Source: Hydrogenothermaceae bacterium
Lineage (GTDB): Bacteria > Aquificota > Aquificia > Aquificales > Hydrogenothermaceae
Length of the DNA: 64,000 bases
Direction of reading: 5' to 3'
NCBI GenBank assembly: GCA_026418455.1
Contig: JAOABH010000003.1
Span: forward strand, 356,924 to 420,923
Shown: one piece after another, positions 48,798 to 61,263 of the stretch
How the letters are laid out: each line of letters opens with the position of its first letter
Numbering within the stretch: position 1 is the first letter of the stretch
Notes under the pieces: model-generated
Told to the model about the DNA's origin: nothing
Databases searched by the model: none
What the model saw: the letters and a program-made list of their open reading frames with translations, nothing else
Program-made: the position numbers and the translations under genes

Positions 48798-51227
48798 CTA
48801 CTGAATACCGAGTTTTTTCTCTATTTCGTAAATTGCTTTTGTAGTTTTTATAATTGAGTCTGGATTTATCGATATGGTGTCTATTCCCTGTTCTACCAAG
48901 AATTGAGCAAAGTCAGGGAAGTCTGAAGGTCCCTGTCCACATATACCTATCTTTTTACCTTTTTCCTTGGCTGTTTTTATAACCTGAGATATCATTCTCT
49001 TAACTGCTTCATTTCTTTCATCGTAAAGATGAGCTACCAATGAGGAATCCCTGTCTAATCCAAGAGTTAACTGGGTTAAGTCGTTTGAGCCTATGGAGAA
49101 TCCATCAAAATACTCTGCAAACTGATCTGCTAATATAACGTTTGAAGGAAGCTCACACATAACATAAACTTGAAGACCGTTTTCCCCTTTTCTTAATCCA
49201 TACTCTTCCATAACTTCAAGGACTTTTTTTGCTTCCTCTGGTGTTCTACAGAAAGGAACCATAACTATCACATTTTTAAGTCCCATCTTGTTCCTAACTC
49301 TCAATATAGCTTTACATTCAAGACCAAAAGCCGGTTTGAAAAATTCTGAGTAATATCTTGATGCTCCTCTGAATCCTATCATTGGGTTTTCTTCTTCTGG
49401 CTCAAAGTACTTTCCACCTATAAGGTTTGCATACTCGTTTGATTTAAAGTCAGAGAATCTTACTATAACGGGTTTTGGATAAAATGCTGCTGCTATTTTT
49501 GCTATTCCGTAGGATAGTTTTTTAACATAATACTCTTCTTTATTTTCGTATCCGAAAGTTTTATCTTCTATAATTTCTGCAAGTTGAGGGTCCTTTTCTT
49601 TTATTTCATCAAACTTTATAAGTGCAAGTGGGTGAATGGATATATAGTTGTTTATTATAAACTCTTCTCTTGCAAGTCCTACACCGGAGTTTGGTAAGAA
49701 TGAAAAGTCAAAAGCTCCTTCTGGAGAAGCTACGTTCATAAGGATAGGTGTTTTTGTTTTAGGAAGTTCATTTAGATCAAACTCTTCTACCTCATACTCT
49801 ATTTTTCCTCTGTAAACATAACCTCTATCTCCTTCTGCACAGGAAACTGTTACTTCATCTCCATTTTCTAAAACTTCAGTAGCGTTACCTGTACCTATAA
49901 CAGCTGGAACTCCAAGTTCCCTTGCAACTATTGCAGCATGGCAAGTTCTACCACCTTTATTTGTAACTATTGCCGCAGCTTTTTTCATTATAGGTTCCCA
50001 ATCAGGGTCCGTCATATCTGTAACAAGGACTTCTCCAGCTTGAAAATTTTTGGCATCTTCAAGGTCATGAAGTATCCTAACTTTTCCGAAAGCTACTTTG
50101 TCTCCAACTGCAATACCTTCTACTATTCTTTTCTTTTCTCTTTCTTCATAAGGCTCTACTATTTTGTAAGTTATAACTTTTGAGTGGTCTTTTTGAGAGT
50201 GTATTGTTTCAGGTCTTGCTTGGACTATAAACAGCTCATTGATTTCTCCATCTTTCGCCCATTCACAATCCATTGGTGTCCATTTTCCATATTTATTTGA
50301 GTAGTACTCTTCTATCTTCATTACCCATTCTGCAAGTTTTAAAACTTCTGGATCCGATAAACAGAATTTAGCCTGCTCCTCTTTTGATACTGCAATAATT
50401 TTGGTCCTCTCTTCGGCAGAGGTACCATAGACCATTTTATGAGTTTTTCTACCGAGTTTTTTCTCTATTATAGCCTCATATCCTTCTCTTAATGTTGGTT
50501 TAAATACTAAAAATTCATCAGGGGTTACTGCTCCTTGAACTACCATCTCACCAAGTCCGTAAGAAGCATTTATAAGAACAACATCTTTAAAACCACTATC
50601 AGAATCTATTGAGAAAGCAACTCCGGAAGCAGCAAGGTCAGACCTTACCATCTTCTGAACACCAACAGCAAGTCCGATGGCAAAGTGATCAAATTTAAAT
50701 GATTCTCTGTAAGAGATAGCTCTGTCTGTGAAAAGTGAAGCAAAACAGCTTCTTATTGCTGAGAGAAGGTCTTCATCTCCTTTTATATTCAAATATGTGT
50801 CCTGCTGGCCGGCAAATGAAGCATTAGGTAAGTCTTCAGCAGTTGCAGATGATCTAACTGCAACATCAACTCTGTACTGTCCATACATCTTACTTAATTC
50901 TTCATAGGTCTTAACTATGTAATCTTTTAGATCAGAAGGAAAAGTTCCACCTTTAATCATATCTCTTATAGCAAGTCCTCTCTTTGCAAGGTCTTCAATA
51001 TTATCAGGGTTGAGACCTGTTAAAGTTTCCCTAATCTTTTCCTTTAAGTTGTTATACTCCACAAAATACCAGTAGGCTTTTGATGTTACTACAAATCCCA
51101 TAGGAATTTTAATACCAAGTGGTGAAAGATTTTTAATCATCTCTCCTAAGGAAGCATTTTTCCCGCCTACAAGCTCTATATCTTCCATTCCAACTTCATT
51201 AAGCCAAAGAACAAGGTTGTCTTTCAT
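48798..51227 (-). CDS. ppsA: Phosphoenolpyruvate synthase
   Basis: 809 residues. The N-terminal pyruvate/ATP-binding domain has LVGGKNASLGEMI and AVRSSATAEDLPNASFAGQQ. The swivelling phosphohistidine domain has TNKGGRTCHAAIVARELGVP, and the C-terminal PEP domain has MVPFCRTPEEAKKVLEVM and FSIGSNDLTQLTLGLDRDS. It converts pyruvate and ATP to PEP, AMP and phosphate. In an autotroph with the reductive TCA cycle this is the entry to gluconeogenesis. It follows glyS by 4 bases. Confidence 0.97.
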   Translation of the reverse strand: MKDNLVLWLNEVGMEDIELVGGKNASLGEMIKNLSPLGIKIPMGFVVTSKAYWYFVEYNNLKEKIRETLTGLNPDNIEDLAKRGLAIRDMIKGGTFPSDLKDYIVKTYEELSKMYGQYRVDVAVRSSATAEDLPNASFAGQQDTYLNIKGDEDLLSAIRSCFASLFTDRAISYRESFKFDHFAIGLAVGVQKMVRSDLAASGVAFSIDSDSGFKDVVLINASYGLGEMVVQGAVTPDEFLVFKPTLREGYEAIIEKKLGRKTHKMVYGTSAEERTKIIAVSKEEQAKFCLSDPEVLKLAEWVMKIEEYYSNKYGKWTPMDCEWAKDGEINELFIVQARPETIHSQKDHSKVITYKIVEPYEEREKKRIVEGIAVGDKVAFGKVRILHDLEDAKNFQAGEVLVTDMTDPDWEPIMKKAAAIVTNKGGRTCHAAIVARELGVPAVIGTGNATEVLENGDEVTVSCAEGDRGYVYRGKIEYEVEEFDLNELPKTKTPILMNVASPEGAFDFSFLPNSGVGLAREEFIINNYISIHPLALIKFDEIKEKDPQLAEIIEDKTFGYENKEEYYVKKLSYGIAKIAAAFYPKPVIVRFSDFKSNEYANLIGGKYFEPEEENPMIGFRGASRYYSEFFKPAFGLECKAILRVRNKMGLKNVIVMVPFCRTPEEAKKVLEVMEEYGLRKGENGLQVYVMCELPSNVILADQFAEYFDGFSIGSNDLTQLTLGLDRDSSLVAHLYDERNEAVKRMISQVIKTAKEKGKKIGICGQGPSDFPDFAQFLVEQGIDTISINPDSIIKTTKAIYEIEKKLGIQ

Positions 51228-51231
51228 AGTT

Positions 51232-53265
51232 TTAACCTCCGATTATTTTTGTAAAGTCAGCTATATCTCTAAATAAAGAATTTATCTCTTTAAGTAAGGC
51301 AAGTCTGTTGTTTTTAATGTCTTGGTTTTCTACCATAACCATAACGTTATCAAAAAAACTATCTATGTATGGTTTTAGTTCTAACAGTGTCAGTAATCCC
51401 TTTTGATAATCTTTTTTGTCTACATAAGATTTAAATACTGGTTTTATACTTTGTAGTTTTTCGTTTAACTTAACTTCTTCATCTTTTTCAAAGAGATTTA
51501 TGTTTAAACCACCTTCAAATTCTGGAGGAACTATGTTTGCTATTCTTTTAAATACCATAACTATCTTTTCATACTCCGGATTATTTTTAAGTTCCATTAA
51601 AGCTTTAGATTTTTGATATATTGAGTATGGGTCAAAGTCCTGTGTAGATAGAACAGCGTTTACTATATCGGCCGGAATACCTTCAGATGTTAGAAAGCTC
51701 TCTAATCTTGATTTTATAAACTCTAAGACCTGTATATTGTCAGTAATCCTAGATAGGTCTAAATTTATCTGTTTTGAAATAAGAATCTTTATTATTCCTA
51801 TTGCGTTTCTTCTGATAGCAAACGGGTCTGCTGAAGCCTTCGGTATCTCACCTACAGATATAAAAGATATTACTGTATCAAGTTTATCAGCTAAAGCCAA
51901 AACTGTACCGGTTAAAGTTTGTGGCAATATATCATCTGCGGTTCTGGGAAGGTAATGTTCAAAAATTGCTTTTGCTACTTCTTCATCTTCACCTTGTTTT
52001 AAAGCGTAGTACATTCCCATAATACCTTGAAGCTCGTCAAACTCCTTAACCATCTCTGTAAGTAGGTCTGCCTTTGAAAGATAACAGGACCTCTCTAATT
52101 TTTGGATATCTGTGTATCCAATTAGTGTAGCTATATTTTTCGCAAATTCTAAGTTTCTAAGAACTTTATCGTAAACGGAGCCAAGTTTTTCATGAAACTG
52201 TATATTTTTCAGTTTAGGTATGTTATCTTCTAATTTTTTCTTAAGGTCTTCTTTGTAGAAAAATAGAGCATCTTCAAGTCTTGCCCTTAGGACTTTTTCA
52301 TAACCTCTTTTAACTACATCTCTATCTCTAACGGCATTATTTGAAAATGCAAGAAATTTAGGAATAAGTTTTCCATTCTTTTTAAAGTTAAAATACCTCT
52401 GGTGATGTTTACAGACTGTTATTATAACTTCATCGGGCATAACAAGGTATTCGGGGGAAAACTCTCCTAAAATTCCAACAGGAAACTCTGTGAGATTTGT
52501 AACTTCATCAATTAACTCTTCGTCCATAATACCTTCTGCATCTAATGTTTTTGCAAATCCTGTAATCTGTGTCTCTATAGATTTTTTTCTCTCTTCAAAA
52601 GATGGAATGATAAAACCTAATTTAAGCTTTTCTTCATATTCAGAAGGATGATTGATCTCTTTTCTTTCTCCTCTGCCAACAGGATTGGTCATAAATCTGT
52701 GTAGATGAGTATAGTTAGAAGTTTTTATACCTGCTATTTCAAACTCAATAACTTCGTTATCAAGAAGTGATAAAATCCACCTTATAGGTCTTGGAAATGT
52801 GAAGTTTGTTTCATTCCATCTCATAGATTTTAATGAAGGAAGATTAATAAATGCCTGAGGAACTACTCTTTTTATAAAATCTTCTATATTTTCTCCTTCT
52901 CTCTCTATGTAAGCTCCTATGTATTCTCCTTTGTCGGTAGTTATCTTTGTCAGTTTTTCAATAGGAATTGAGTTTTTTTGTGCAAAAGATATTGCTGCTT
53001 TTGTAAACTTTCCTTCATTATCTACTGCAACCTTATAAGGAGGTCCCATTAATGTCTGTATCACAGAGGGGCTTTTTTCTCTGAGATTTTTTATGTAAAT
53101 TCCTATTCTTCTTGGAGTAGAAAATAGTTTTATATTTTCTGAAGATTCTGTATAAAAAAATTCTGTAAATTTTTCTTTAAAAAAGTTGTAAAAATGTTCT
53201 CTTAAAATGTTTGATGCTTTTGGTGGAAGTTCTTCACAACCTATCTCAAAAAGATACTCTGCCAT
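51232..53265 (-). CDS. glyS: Glycyl-tRNA synthetase beta subunit
   Basis: 677 residues, starting MAEYLFEIGCEELPPKASNI. It has FPRPIRWILSLLDNEVIEFE, PDEVIITVCKHHQRYF, an HD-like region (LADKLDTVISFISVGEIP then DPFAIRRNAIGIIKIL) and a C-terminal anticodon-binding domain. With GlyQ it forms the bacterial alpha2beta2 enzyme. One base separates it from glyQ. Confidence 0.97.
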   Translation of the reverse strand: MAEYLFEIGCEELPPKASNILREHFYNFFKEKFTEFFYTESSENIKLFSTPRRIGIYIKNLREKSPSVIQTLMGPPYKVAVDNEGKFTKAAISFAQKNSIPIEKLTKITTDKGEYIGAYIEREGENIEDFIKRVVPQAFINLPSLKSMRWNETNFTFPRPIRWILSLLDNEVIEFEIAGIKTSNYTHLHRFMTNPVGRGERKEINHPSEYEEKLKLGFIIPSFEERKKSIETQITGFAKTLDAEGIMDEELIDEVTNLTEFPVGILGEFSPEYLVMPDEVIITVCKHHQRYFNFKKNGKLIPKFLAFSNNAVRDRDVVKRGYEKVLRARLEDALFFYKEDLKKKLEDNIPKLKNIQFHEKLGSVYDKVLRNLEFAKNIATLIGYTDIQKLERSCYLSKADLLTEMVKEFDELQGIMGMYYALKQGEDEEVAKAIFEHYLPRTADDILPQTLTGTVLALADKLDTVISFISVGEIPKASADPFAIRRNAIGIIKILISKQINLDLSRITDNIQVLEFIKSRLESFLTSEGIPADIVNAVLSTQDFDPYSIYQKSKALMELKNNPEYEKIVMVFKRIANIVPPEFEGGLNINLFEKDEEVKLNEKLQSIKPVFKSYVDKKDYQKGLLTLLELKPYIDSFFDNVMVMVENQDIKNNRLALLKEINSLFRDIADFTKIIGG

Positions 53266-53266
53266 A

Positions 53267-54139
53267 TTAACTCCTTTTGATTAATGGATATCCAAGTTCT
53301 TCTCTATGGGATACAAAGGCTTTAGCACACTCTCTTGCAAGATTTCTGACTCTTGCTATATATCTTGCCCTTTCATTTACAGATATTGAACCTCTAGCAT
53401 CAAGTAGGTTAAAAGTGTGAGAACATTTTAAAGCATAATCATATGCCGGAATAGGAAGATTTTTTTCTATAAGTCTGTATCCTTCTTTTTCATACATATC
53501 AAATGTTTTCATAAGCATATCAACATCTGCCTCTTCAAAGTTATATATAGACCATTGTCTTTCTGCTTCTTTGTAGATATCTCCGTAAGTTAATCCATCT
53601 GCCCAGATTATATCGTATACACTGTCTACACCTTGTAGATATGTGGCAATTCTTTCTAATCCATATGTTATCTCTACACTTATACTTGGAAGATCTAAAC
53701 TTCCAGCTTGCTGGAAATAGGTAAACTGGGTTATCTCCATACCATCGAGCCAGACTTCCCATCCAAGTCCCCAAGCTCCAAGGGTTGGACTTTCCCAATC
53801 ATCTTCAACAAATCTAACATCATGTTTTGTTAGATCTATACCCAGAGCTGTTAAGCTTTCAAGGTATAACTCTTGAGGGTTTTCTGGAGTTGGTTTGAGG
53901 ATAACTTGAAACTGGTAGTAATGTTGTAATCTGTTTGGATTTTCTCCGTATCTGCCATCTTTTGGTCTTCTGGAAGGTTCTACATAACAGACATTCCAAG
54001 GTTCTGGGCCTAAAACCCTCAGGAAAGTTGCCGGGTTCATTGTTCCAGCACCTACCTCAATATCATACGGTTGCCACAGAATACATCCCTTGCTTATCCA
54101 GTATCTCTGTAAGGTTGTTATTATATCCTGAAAAGTCAT
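53267..54139 (-). CDS. glyQ: Glycyl-tRNA synthetase alpha subunit
   Basis: 290 residues. It starts [19 protein letters not shown], then [40 protein letters not shown] and [18 protein letters not shown], the class II catalytic motifs. This subunit activates glycine with ATP and charges tRNA-Gly together with GlyS. Confidence 0.98.
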   Translation of the reverse strand: MTFQDIITTLQRYWISKGCILWQPYDIEVGAGTMNPATFLRVLGPEPWNVCYVEPSRRPKDGRYGENPNRLQHYYQFQVILKPTPENPQELYLESLTALGIDLTKHDVRFVEDDWESPTLGAWGLGWEVWLDGMEITQFTYFQQAGSLDLPSISVEITYGLERIATYLQGVDSVYDIIWADGLTYGDIYKEAERQWSIYNFEEADVDMLMKTFDMYEKEGYRLIEKNLPIPAYDYALKCSHTFNLLDARGSISVNERARYIARVRNLARECAKAFVSHREELGYPLIKRS

Positions 54140-54222
54140 AATAACCTCTTGTTAGTTTTATCTTAAATATTTTACAATAAGAAAACTACTAAGGCAAAAG
54201 TCTTCCTCTTTATAATTTTAAT

Positions 54223-56627
<2,405 letters not shown>

Positions 56628-56659
56628 TTATCAAAAATTTTATAAAAAAGGAGCCCAAA

Positions 56660-57286
56660 ATGGCTGTAGTAGAAAAGGAGAAAAAATCTGTAAATAAAGC
56701 TTCAAATAAGGAAAAGGTAAAGATACCAAAACAGTTAATCTATGAGATGAGGAAGGGAAAACCTATCTATTATAGAGATTACGATAAAGTGATTAAAGGT
56801 GAAAAAAGTTTGGAGGAAGTCATGGGAAGCAGTAAATTACAGTCTTGGATAATTGATTTGATTGTTTTCTTTTTACATCAAAATATTGATAGAAAGAAGT
56901 ATAAAGTCTTGTACAACGAAATAGGCTTTAAAATATCATCTAACACTTGGAGAAACCTTGATATAGCTATTTTTGATAAAACTAAACTTTTAGAAGAAGG
57001 AATTGATAATAAATATGTAAAGACACCGCCAGAAGTAGTGATAGAGATAGATACAAAAGCAGATTTAAAAAAGTATGGAGATATGTTGAACTATATGAAA
57101 GAAAAAACACAGGATCTTTTAGATGCCGGAGTTAAAAGAGTGATATGGCTTACAACATCTGATAAAAAAGTTATGGTTGCTGAAAAAGGTAAAAGATGGT
57201 TTATAACGGATTGGAATGACACGATAGAGATAATAGAAGATTTACAATTAAATATAGATGAAATACTTAAAGAGGAGATAAAGTAA
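56660..57286 (+). CDS. Uma2 family (DUF820-like) nuclease-fold protein
   Basis: 208 residues. A Lys-rich N-terminus precedes [20 protein letters not shown]. The core [27 protein letters not shown] and [20 protein letters not shown] is the PD-(D/E)XK-like pattern of Uma2 proteins. AAGGAG is 7 bases before ATG. It immediately precedes rmlA (stop and ATG overlap by one base) but has no evident link to sugar synthesis. Confidence 0.8.
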   Translation: MAVVEKEKKSVNKASNKEKVKIPKQLIYEMRKGKPIYYRDYDKVIKGEKSLEEVMGSSKLQSWIIDLIVFFLHQNIDRKKYKVLYNEIGFKISSNTWRNLDIAIFDKTKLLEEGIDNKYVKTPPEVVIEIDTKADLKKYGDMLNYMKEKTQDLLDAGVKRVIWLTTSDKKVMVAEKGKRWFITDWNDTIEIIEDLQLNIDEILKEEIK

Positions 57287-58164
57287 TGAAAGCTGTTATA
57301 CTGACAGGAGGGAGTGGAACAAGACTGTATCCTGTCACACAGATAGTAAACAAACATTTTTTACCTATTTATAACAAACCGATGATATACTACCCTTTAT
57401 CTCTTGTGATGCTTTTAAAAATAAGAGATGTAATCTTTGTTATAAATCCGGAAGATAAACCTCTTTATGAAAAACTGTTTTCCCACGGTAAAGATTTAGG
57501 AATGAATATAAATTATGTTGTTCAAGAAAATCCAAATGGACTTGCAGAAGGATTGATATTAAGCAGAGAGTATATAAAATATAGTCCGGTGATGTATCTA
57601 TTAGGAGACAATATTCTTTATGGACATAATGTATGGCAGGTTTTAGAAGAGGCTAAGGATGATGTTATAAAAAATGGTGGTGCTTATGTTTTTGGTTATG
57701 CGGTAAAAGACCCTGAAAGGTTTGGAGTAGTTGAGTTTGATGAAAATGGAAAGGTTTTAAGTATTGAAGAAAAACCCAAAAATCCAAAATCTCACTTTGC
57801 TGTAATAGGTATATATTTCTTTGATAAAGATGCTACTAAAATAGCAAGTAATGTAAAACCTTCTGAGAGATGAGAGCTTGAGATAACGTCTGTTTTAGAA
57901 GAATACTTAAAGAGAAACTCTTTAAAAGTAAAACTACTTGGAAGAGGTTATGCGTGGTTTGATGCCGGAACCCATGACAGTTTTCTTGAAGCCGGAGAGT
58001 TTGTTGCTACGATAGAAAAGAGAACAGGACTTATGATAGGTTGTCTTGAAGAGATAGCCTACAAAAACGGCTGGATAAATAAAGACCAACTTCTTCAGAT
58101 AGCAAAAAAACTTCAAAAAACAGACTACGGACAGTATATATTGAGAGAAGTTATAGGGATGTAG
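57286..58164 (+). pseudogene. rmlA: Glucose-1-phosphate thymidylyltransferase with in-frame TGA
   Basis: Reading through gives about 292 residues, the exact usual RmlA length. It starts [20 protein letters not shown] (nucleotide-binding loop), then [15 protein letters not shown] and [10 protein letters not shown]. At 57871-57873 a TGA replaces the Gly codon expected in the conserved PSERGELEIT motif, a single G-to-T change from GGA. The frame continues intact after it ([40 protein letters not shown]) to the TAG at 58162. Either a recent nonsense mutation or a sequence error. TGA ends other genes here, such as rsmD and coaD, so general recoding is unlikely. Confidence 0.9.
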
Positions 58165-58168
58165 AGAT

Positions 58169-58735
58169 ATGCCATTTGATATTGAGAAACTTGAAATTCC
58201 AGATGTTTTATTAATAAAACCAAAAGTGTTTAGAGATGAGCGGGGTTTTTTTCTTGAAGCATATAAAAAATCAGACTTTGAGAAATTTGGAATAAATTTA
58301 GATTTTATACAGGATAATCACTCTGGTTCTGTTAAAGGAGTTTTAAGAGGCCTTCACTATCAAAAAAATCCAAAAGCTCAAGGAAAGTTGGTTAGATGTA
58401 TAAAAGGTAAAATATTTGATGTAGCAGTAGATATAAGGAAAAACAGTAAAACTTTTGGAAAGTGGGTGGCAGTAGAACTATCAGAAGAAAATAACTATAT
58501 GCTTTGGATACCTCCTGGATTTGCCCATGGATTTCTAACTTTATCAGATTTTGCAGAAATAATATATAAAGTTTCCTCATCAGAGTACTCTCCTCAACAT
58601 GATGCAGGAATTATTTACAATGATCCTGACATTAACATAAAATGGCCGTTTGAAGGAATTTCAGAAATAATTCTTTCAGAAAAAGATAGAAAACTACCAA
58701 AATTGAGAGATTTAAAGGAGGAAGATTTACTTTGA
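58169..58735 (+). CDS. rmlC: dTDP-4-dehydrorhamnose 3,5-epimerase
   Basis: 188 residues. IPDVLLIKPKVFRDERGFFL, FIQDNHSGSVKGVLRGLHYQ (catalytic His) and LWIPPGFAHGFLTLSD are the RmlC cupin motifs. Third step of dTDP-L-rhamnose synthesis. It lies 4 bases after rmlA and overlaps rmlB. Confidence 0.96.
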   Translation: MPFDIEKLEIPDVLLIKPKVFRDERGFFLEAYKKSDFEKFGINLDFIQDNHSGSVKGVLRGLHYQKNPKAQGKLVRCIKGKIFDVAVDIRKNSKTFGKWVAVELSEENNYMLWIPPGFAHGFLTLSDFAEIIYKVSSSEYSPQHDAGIIYNDPDINIKWPFEGISEIILSEKDRKLPKLRDLKEEDLL

Positions 58736-59727
58736 AAAGAGTGTTAGTTACCGGAGGAGCTGGTTTTATAGGAAGTTGGTTTGTTAAACTTGCAGTAGAA
58801 AAGGGATACAAAGTTATAGTAGTAGATACTTTAACTTATGCTGGTGATTTAGAGAGATTAAAAGATGTTCAAAATAATATAAAGTTTTATAAAACAGATA
58901 TTACAGACTTAAACTTAGTCGAAGAAGTATTTGGGAAAGAAAATCCGGATATTGTGGTACATTTTGCAGCAGAAAGTCATGTAGATAGAAGTATATTAGA
59001 GCCTGCTATTTTTATAAAAACAAATGTAGAAGGGACATTTAACTTACTTGAAGTATCAAGAAAATATCCTATTGAGAAATTTATAAATATATCTACCGAT
59101 GAAGTTTATGGGGAGTTAGAGAATCTGGAAGACCAATTTACCGAAGAGACATGTTTAAAACCAAACTCACCATACTCATCATCAAAAGCTTCCGCAGATA
59201 TGCTCGGAAGAGCATATTATAAAACTTATAAGCTACCTGTAATTACTGTTAGACCTTCAAATAACTATGGACCATGGCAGTATCCAGAGAAGTTTATACC
59301 GGTAATAATTTTAAAAGCATTGCAAAATCAACCTATTCCAGTTTATGGTAATGGAAAAAATAGAAGAGAGTGGATATTTGTGAGGGATTGTGCGGAAGGT
59401 GTTTTAACAGTGATGGAAAAGGGAAAAATAGGAGAGATTTATAATTTAGGAAGTGGGGAAGAGAAAGAAAATATAGAGGTAGTTAAAACAATTTTAGAGA
59501 TACTTGGAAAATCAGAAGATTTAATAACATTTGTAAAAGACAGACCGGGACACGATTTAAGATACAGAATGAATTCAGAAAAGATAAAAAAAGAACTTGA
59601 ATTTACTCCTAAAACTGCTTTTGAAGAAGGGATAAGGCAAACTATAAAATTTTATATTGAAAATATGGAATGGGTTAAGCAAAAGGAAGAGGAGTTAAAA
59701 ACTTTCTGGCAGAAGGTTTATGAATGA
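58732..59727 (+). CDS. rmlB: dTDP-glucose 4,6-dehydratase
   Basis: 331 residues of the extended SDR family. VLVTGGAGFIGSWFVKLAVE is the NAD-binding loop, ESHVDRSI and ISTDEVYG the catalytic segment, and SPYSSSKASADM the YxxxK-like variant YSSSK. The start is TTG, with AAGGAGG 9 bases upstream. Second step of dTDP-rhamnose synthesis. Confidence 0.96.
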   Translation: MKRVLVTGGAGFIGSWFVKLAVEKGYKVIVVDTLTYAGDLERLKDVQNNIKFYKTDITDLNLVEEVFGKENPDIVVHFAAESHVDRSILEPAIFIKTNVEGTFNLLEVSRKYPIEKFINISTDEVYGELENLEDQFTEETCLKPNSPYSSSKASADMLGRAYYKTYKLPVITVRPSNNYGPWQYPEKFIPVIILKALQNQPIPVYGNGKNRREWIFVRDCAEGVLTVMEKGKIGEIYNLGSGEEKENIEVVKTILEILGKSEDLITFVKDRPGHDLRYRMNSEKIKKELEFTPKTAFEEGIRQTIKFYIENMEWVKQKEEELKTFWQKVYE

Positions 59728-60566
59728 GATTCCTTCTATTTGGATCAAAGGGACAGCTTGGGTTAGAGTTTGTTAAATTTTTTGAAAAAGAAAGAAAAGA
59801 GTATTTGTCTTTATCAAGACAGGAACTTGATGTTACAGATGTAGATAGTGTATATAAAGTAGTAAAAGAGTATAAACCAGATATAATTATAAATTGCACA
59901 GCTTATAATCAAGTAGATAAAGCTGAGGAAGATTTTCAATCAGCTTTAAAGGTAAATAGTATTGCAGTTTCAAATTTAGCATTTATATCTAAAGAAGAAA
60001 ACATATTCCTAATCCATTATTCAACAGATTATGTTTTTGATGGACTAAAAGAAGGATTATATACAGAAGAAGATAAACCAAATCCTATTAATAAGTATGG
60101 TTTAAGTAAATACTTGGGAGAAGAATTTATTAAAAATAGTTTGGATAAATATTTGTTGTTTCGAGTAAGTTGGGTGTATGGAGATGGAAAGCAGAACTTT
60201 CTCTATAAACTGTCCCAGTGGGCTGAAAAAAATCCATATTTAAAAGTAGCTTGTGATGAGTTTTCTGTCCCTACATCTACAAGGACAATTGTGGAAGTTA
60301 CACTAAAAGCTGTAGAAAAAGGTTTAGTAGGACTTTATCATCTTACAAACTCCGGATATGCATCTCGGTATGAATGGGCAAAGGAGTATTTCAGTATAAA
60401 GGGTATAAAGAAATTTATATATCCAGCTTATAGATCAGATTTTGAGCAAAACTTTCCGGCTAAACGTCCCAAATGGTCAGCAATGAGTAATGAAAAAATA
60501 AGCAAAGAGTTGAATATAGAGATTCCTGATTGGAAGGAAAAACTAAAAAAATCATTATATGAATGA
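59724..60566 (+). CDS. rmlD: dTDP-4-dehydrorhamnose reductase
   Basis: 280 residues. LLFGSKGQLGLEFVKFF is the cofactor loop; NCTAYNQVDKAE, IHYSTDYVFDG and INKYGLSKYLGEEF (YxxxK) follow. Final step of dTDP-L-rhamnose synthesis. The gene is the last of the operon and ends 4 bases before the convergent methyltransferase gene. Confidence 0.96.
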   Translation: MRFLLFGSKGQLGLEFVKFFEKERKEYLSLSRQELDVTDVDSVYKVVKEYKPDIIINCTAYNQVDKAEEDFQSALKVNSIAVSNLAFISKEENIFLIHYSTDYVFDGLKEGLYTEEDKPNPINKYGLSKYLGEEFIKNSLDKYLLFRVSWVYGDGKQNFLYKLSQWAEKNPYLKVACDEFSVPTSTRTIVEVTLKAVEKGLVGLYHLTNSGYASRYEWAKEYFSIKGIKKFIYPAYRSDFEQNFPAKRPKWSAMSNEKISKELNIEIPDWKEKLKKSLYE

Positions 60567-60570
60567 GAAT

Positions 60571-61263
60571 TTAATGTTTTAAGCGTCTGAGTTTAATCTT
60601 CATAAGTTTATTTTCTAATTCCTGCTTTTCTTTTTCCAGTTCTTCAATTCTTTTAATTAGTAAAGATATTTCTGGTTGCTTTACATTGAGAAAAGAATAT
60701 CCCTTATGTTCCTTAAATTCTCCTATTTTTAACCCCCAAAAATATAAATCACATGTTACAGGATTTACTATAAATTCGTAATCTTTAAATAACTCGCATA
60801 TATTCATTACTTCTCTTATATCCTTTTCTGTTAAATTCTTATAGTAGTTCTCAAACTCTGGATTTCCAGCCACGAAAGGTGCATCTTCTGGAGAAGTTTG
60901 TCTCGTCCCATGCTCAGGTCTTCCAGTTGTTGCACATGTAAAAACAAATAATCCCCCAGGTTTTAACAACCTATACATATTTTTCAAAGTTTCCGGATAG
61001 AATGGATCATGTTCTAATGCTTCCGTGGATATTACGACATCAAATGTTGAATCGGGTAAAAGGAGTTCGTGTCCTTTGCATACTATATCTACATTTCTAC
61101 CATAATTTAAATCTACTCCTATATATCCGCAATTTTCAAAAAATTCTTTGTTATTACCATTTATATCTAAAGATCCTATATCTAAAATAAATTTCTCCCT
61201 GAAGAAAGCCGGAAATTTATTTTTAACATATTGTATAAAATCTTTTTGCTCTTTATGTGCCAT
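60571..61263 (-). CDS. Class I SAM-dependent methyltransferase
   Basis: 230 residues. FILDIGSLDINGNNKEFFEN gives motif I, YIGVDLNYG motif II, LLLPDSTFDVVISTEALEHD and LKPGGLFVFTCATTGRPEHG the later motifs. The C-terminus is a short coiled coil. Located next to two glycosyltransferase genes, it may methylate a sugar or lipid head group; the substrate is unknown. Its ATG directly abuts the glycosyltransferase stop. Confidence 0.88.
   Translation of the reverse strand: MAHKEQKDFIQYVKNKFPAFFREKFILDIGSLDINGNNKEFFENCGYIGVDLNYGRNVDIVCKGHELLLPDSTFDVVISTEALEHDPFYPETLKNMYRLLKPGGLFVFTCATTGRPEHGTRQTSPEDAPFVAGNPEFENYYKNLTEKDIREVMNICELFKDYEFIVNPVTCDLYFWGLKIGEFKEHKGYSFLNVKQPEISLLIKRIEELEKEKQELENKLMKIKLRRLKH

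Noticed and set aside
57871..57873. Genetic recoding of TGA to glycine
   Set aside because: TGA ends rsmD, coaD and other genes in the window, so general recoding cannot hold; mutation or error is simpler.
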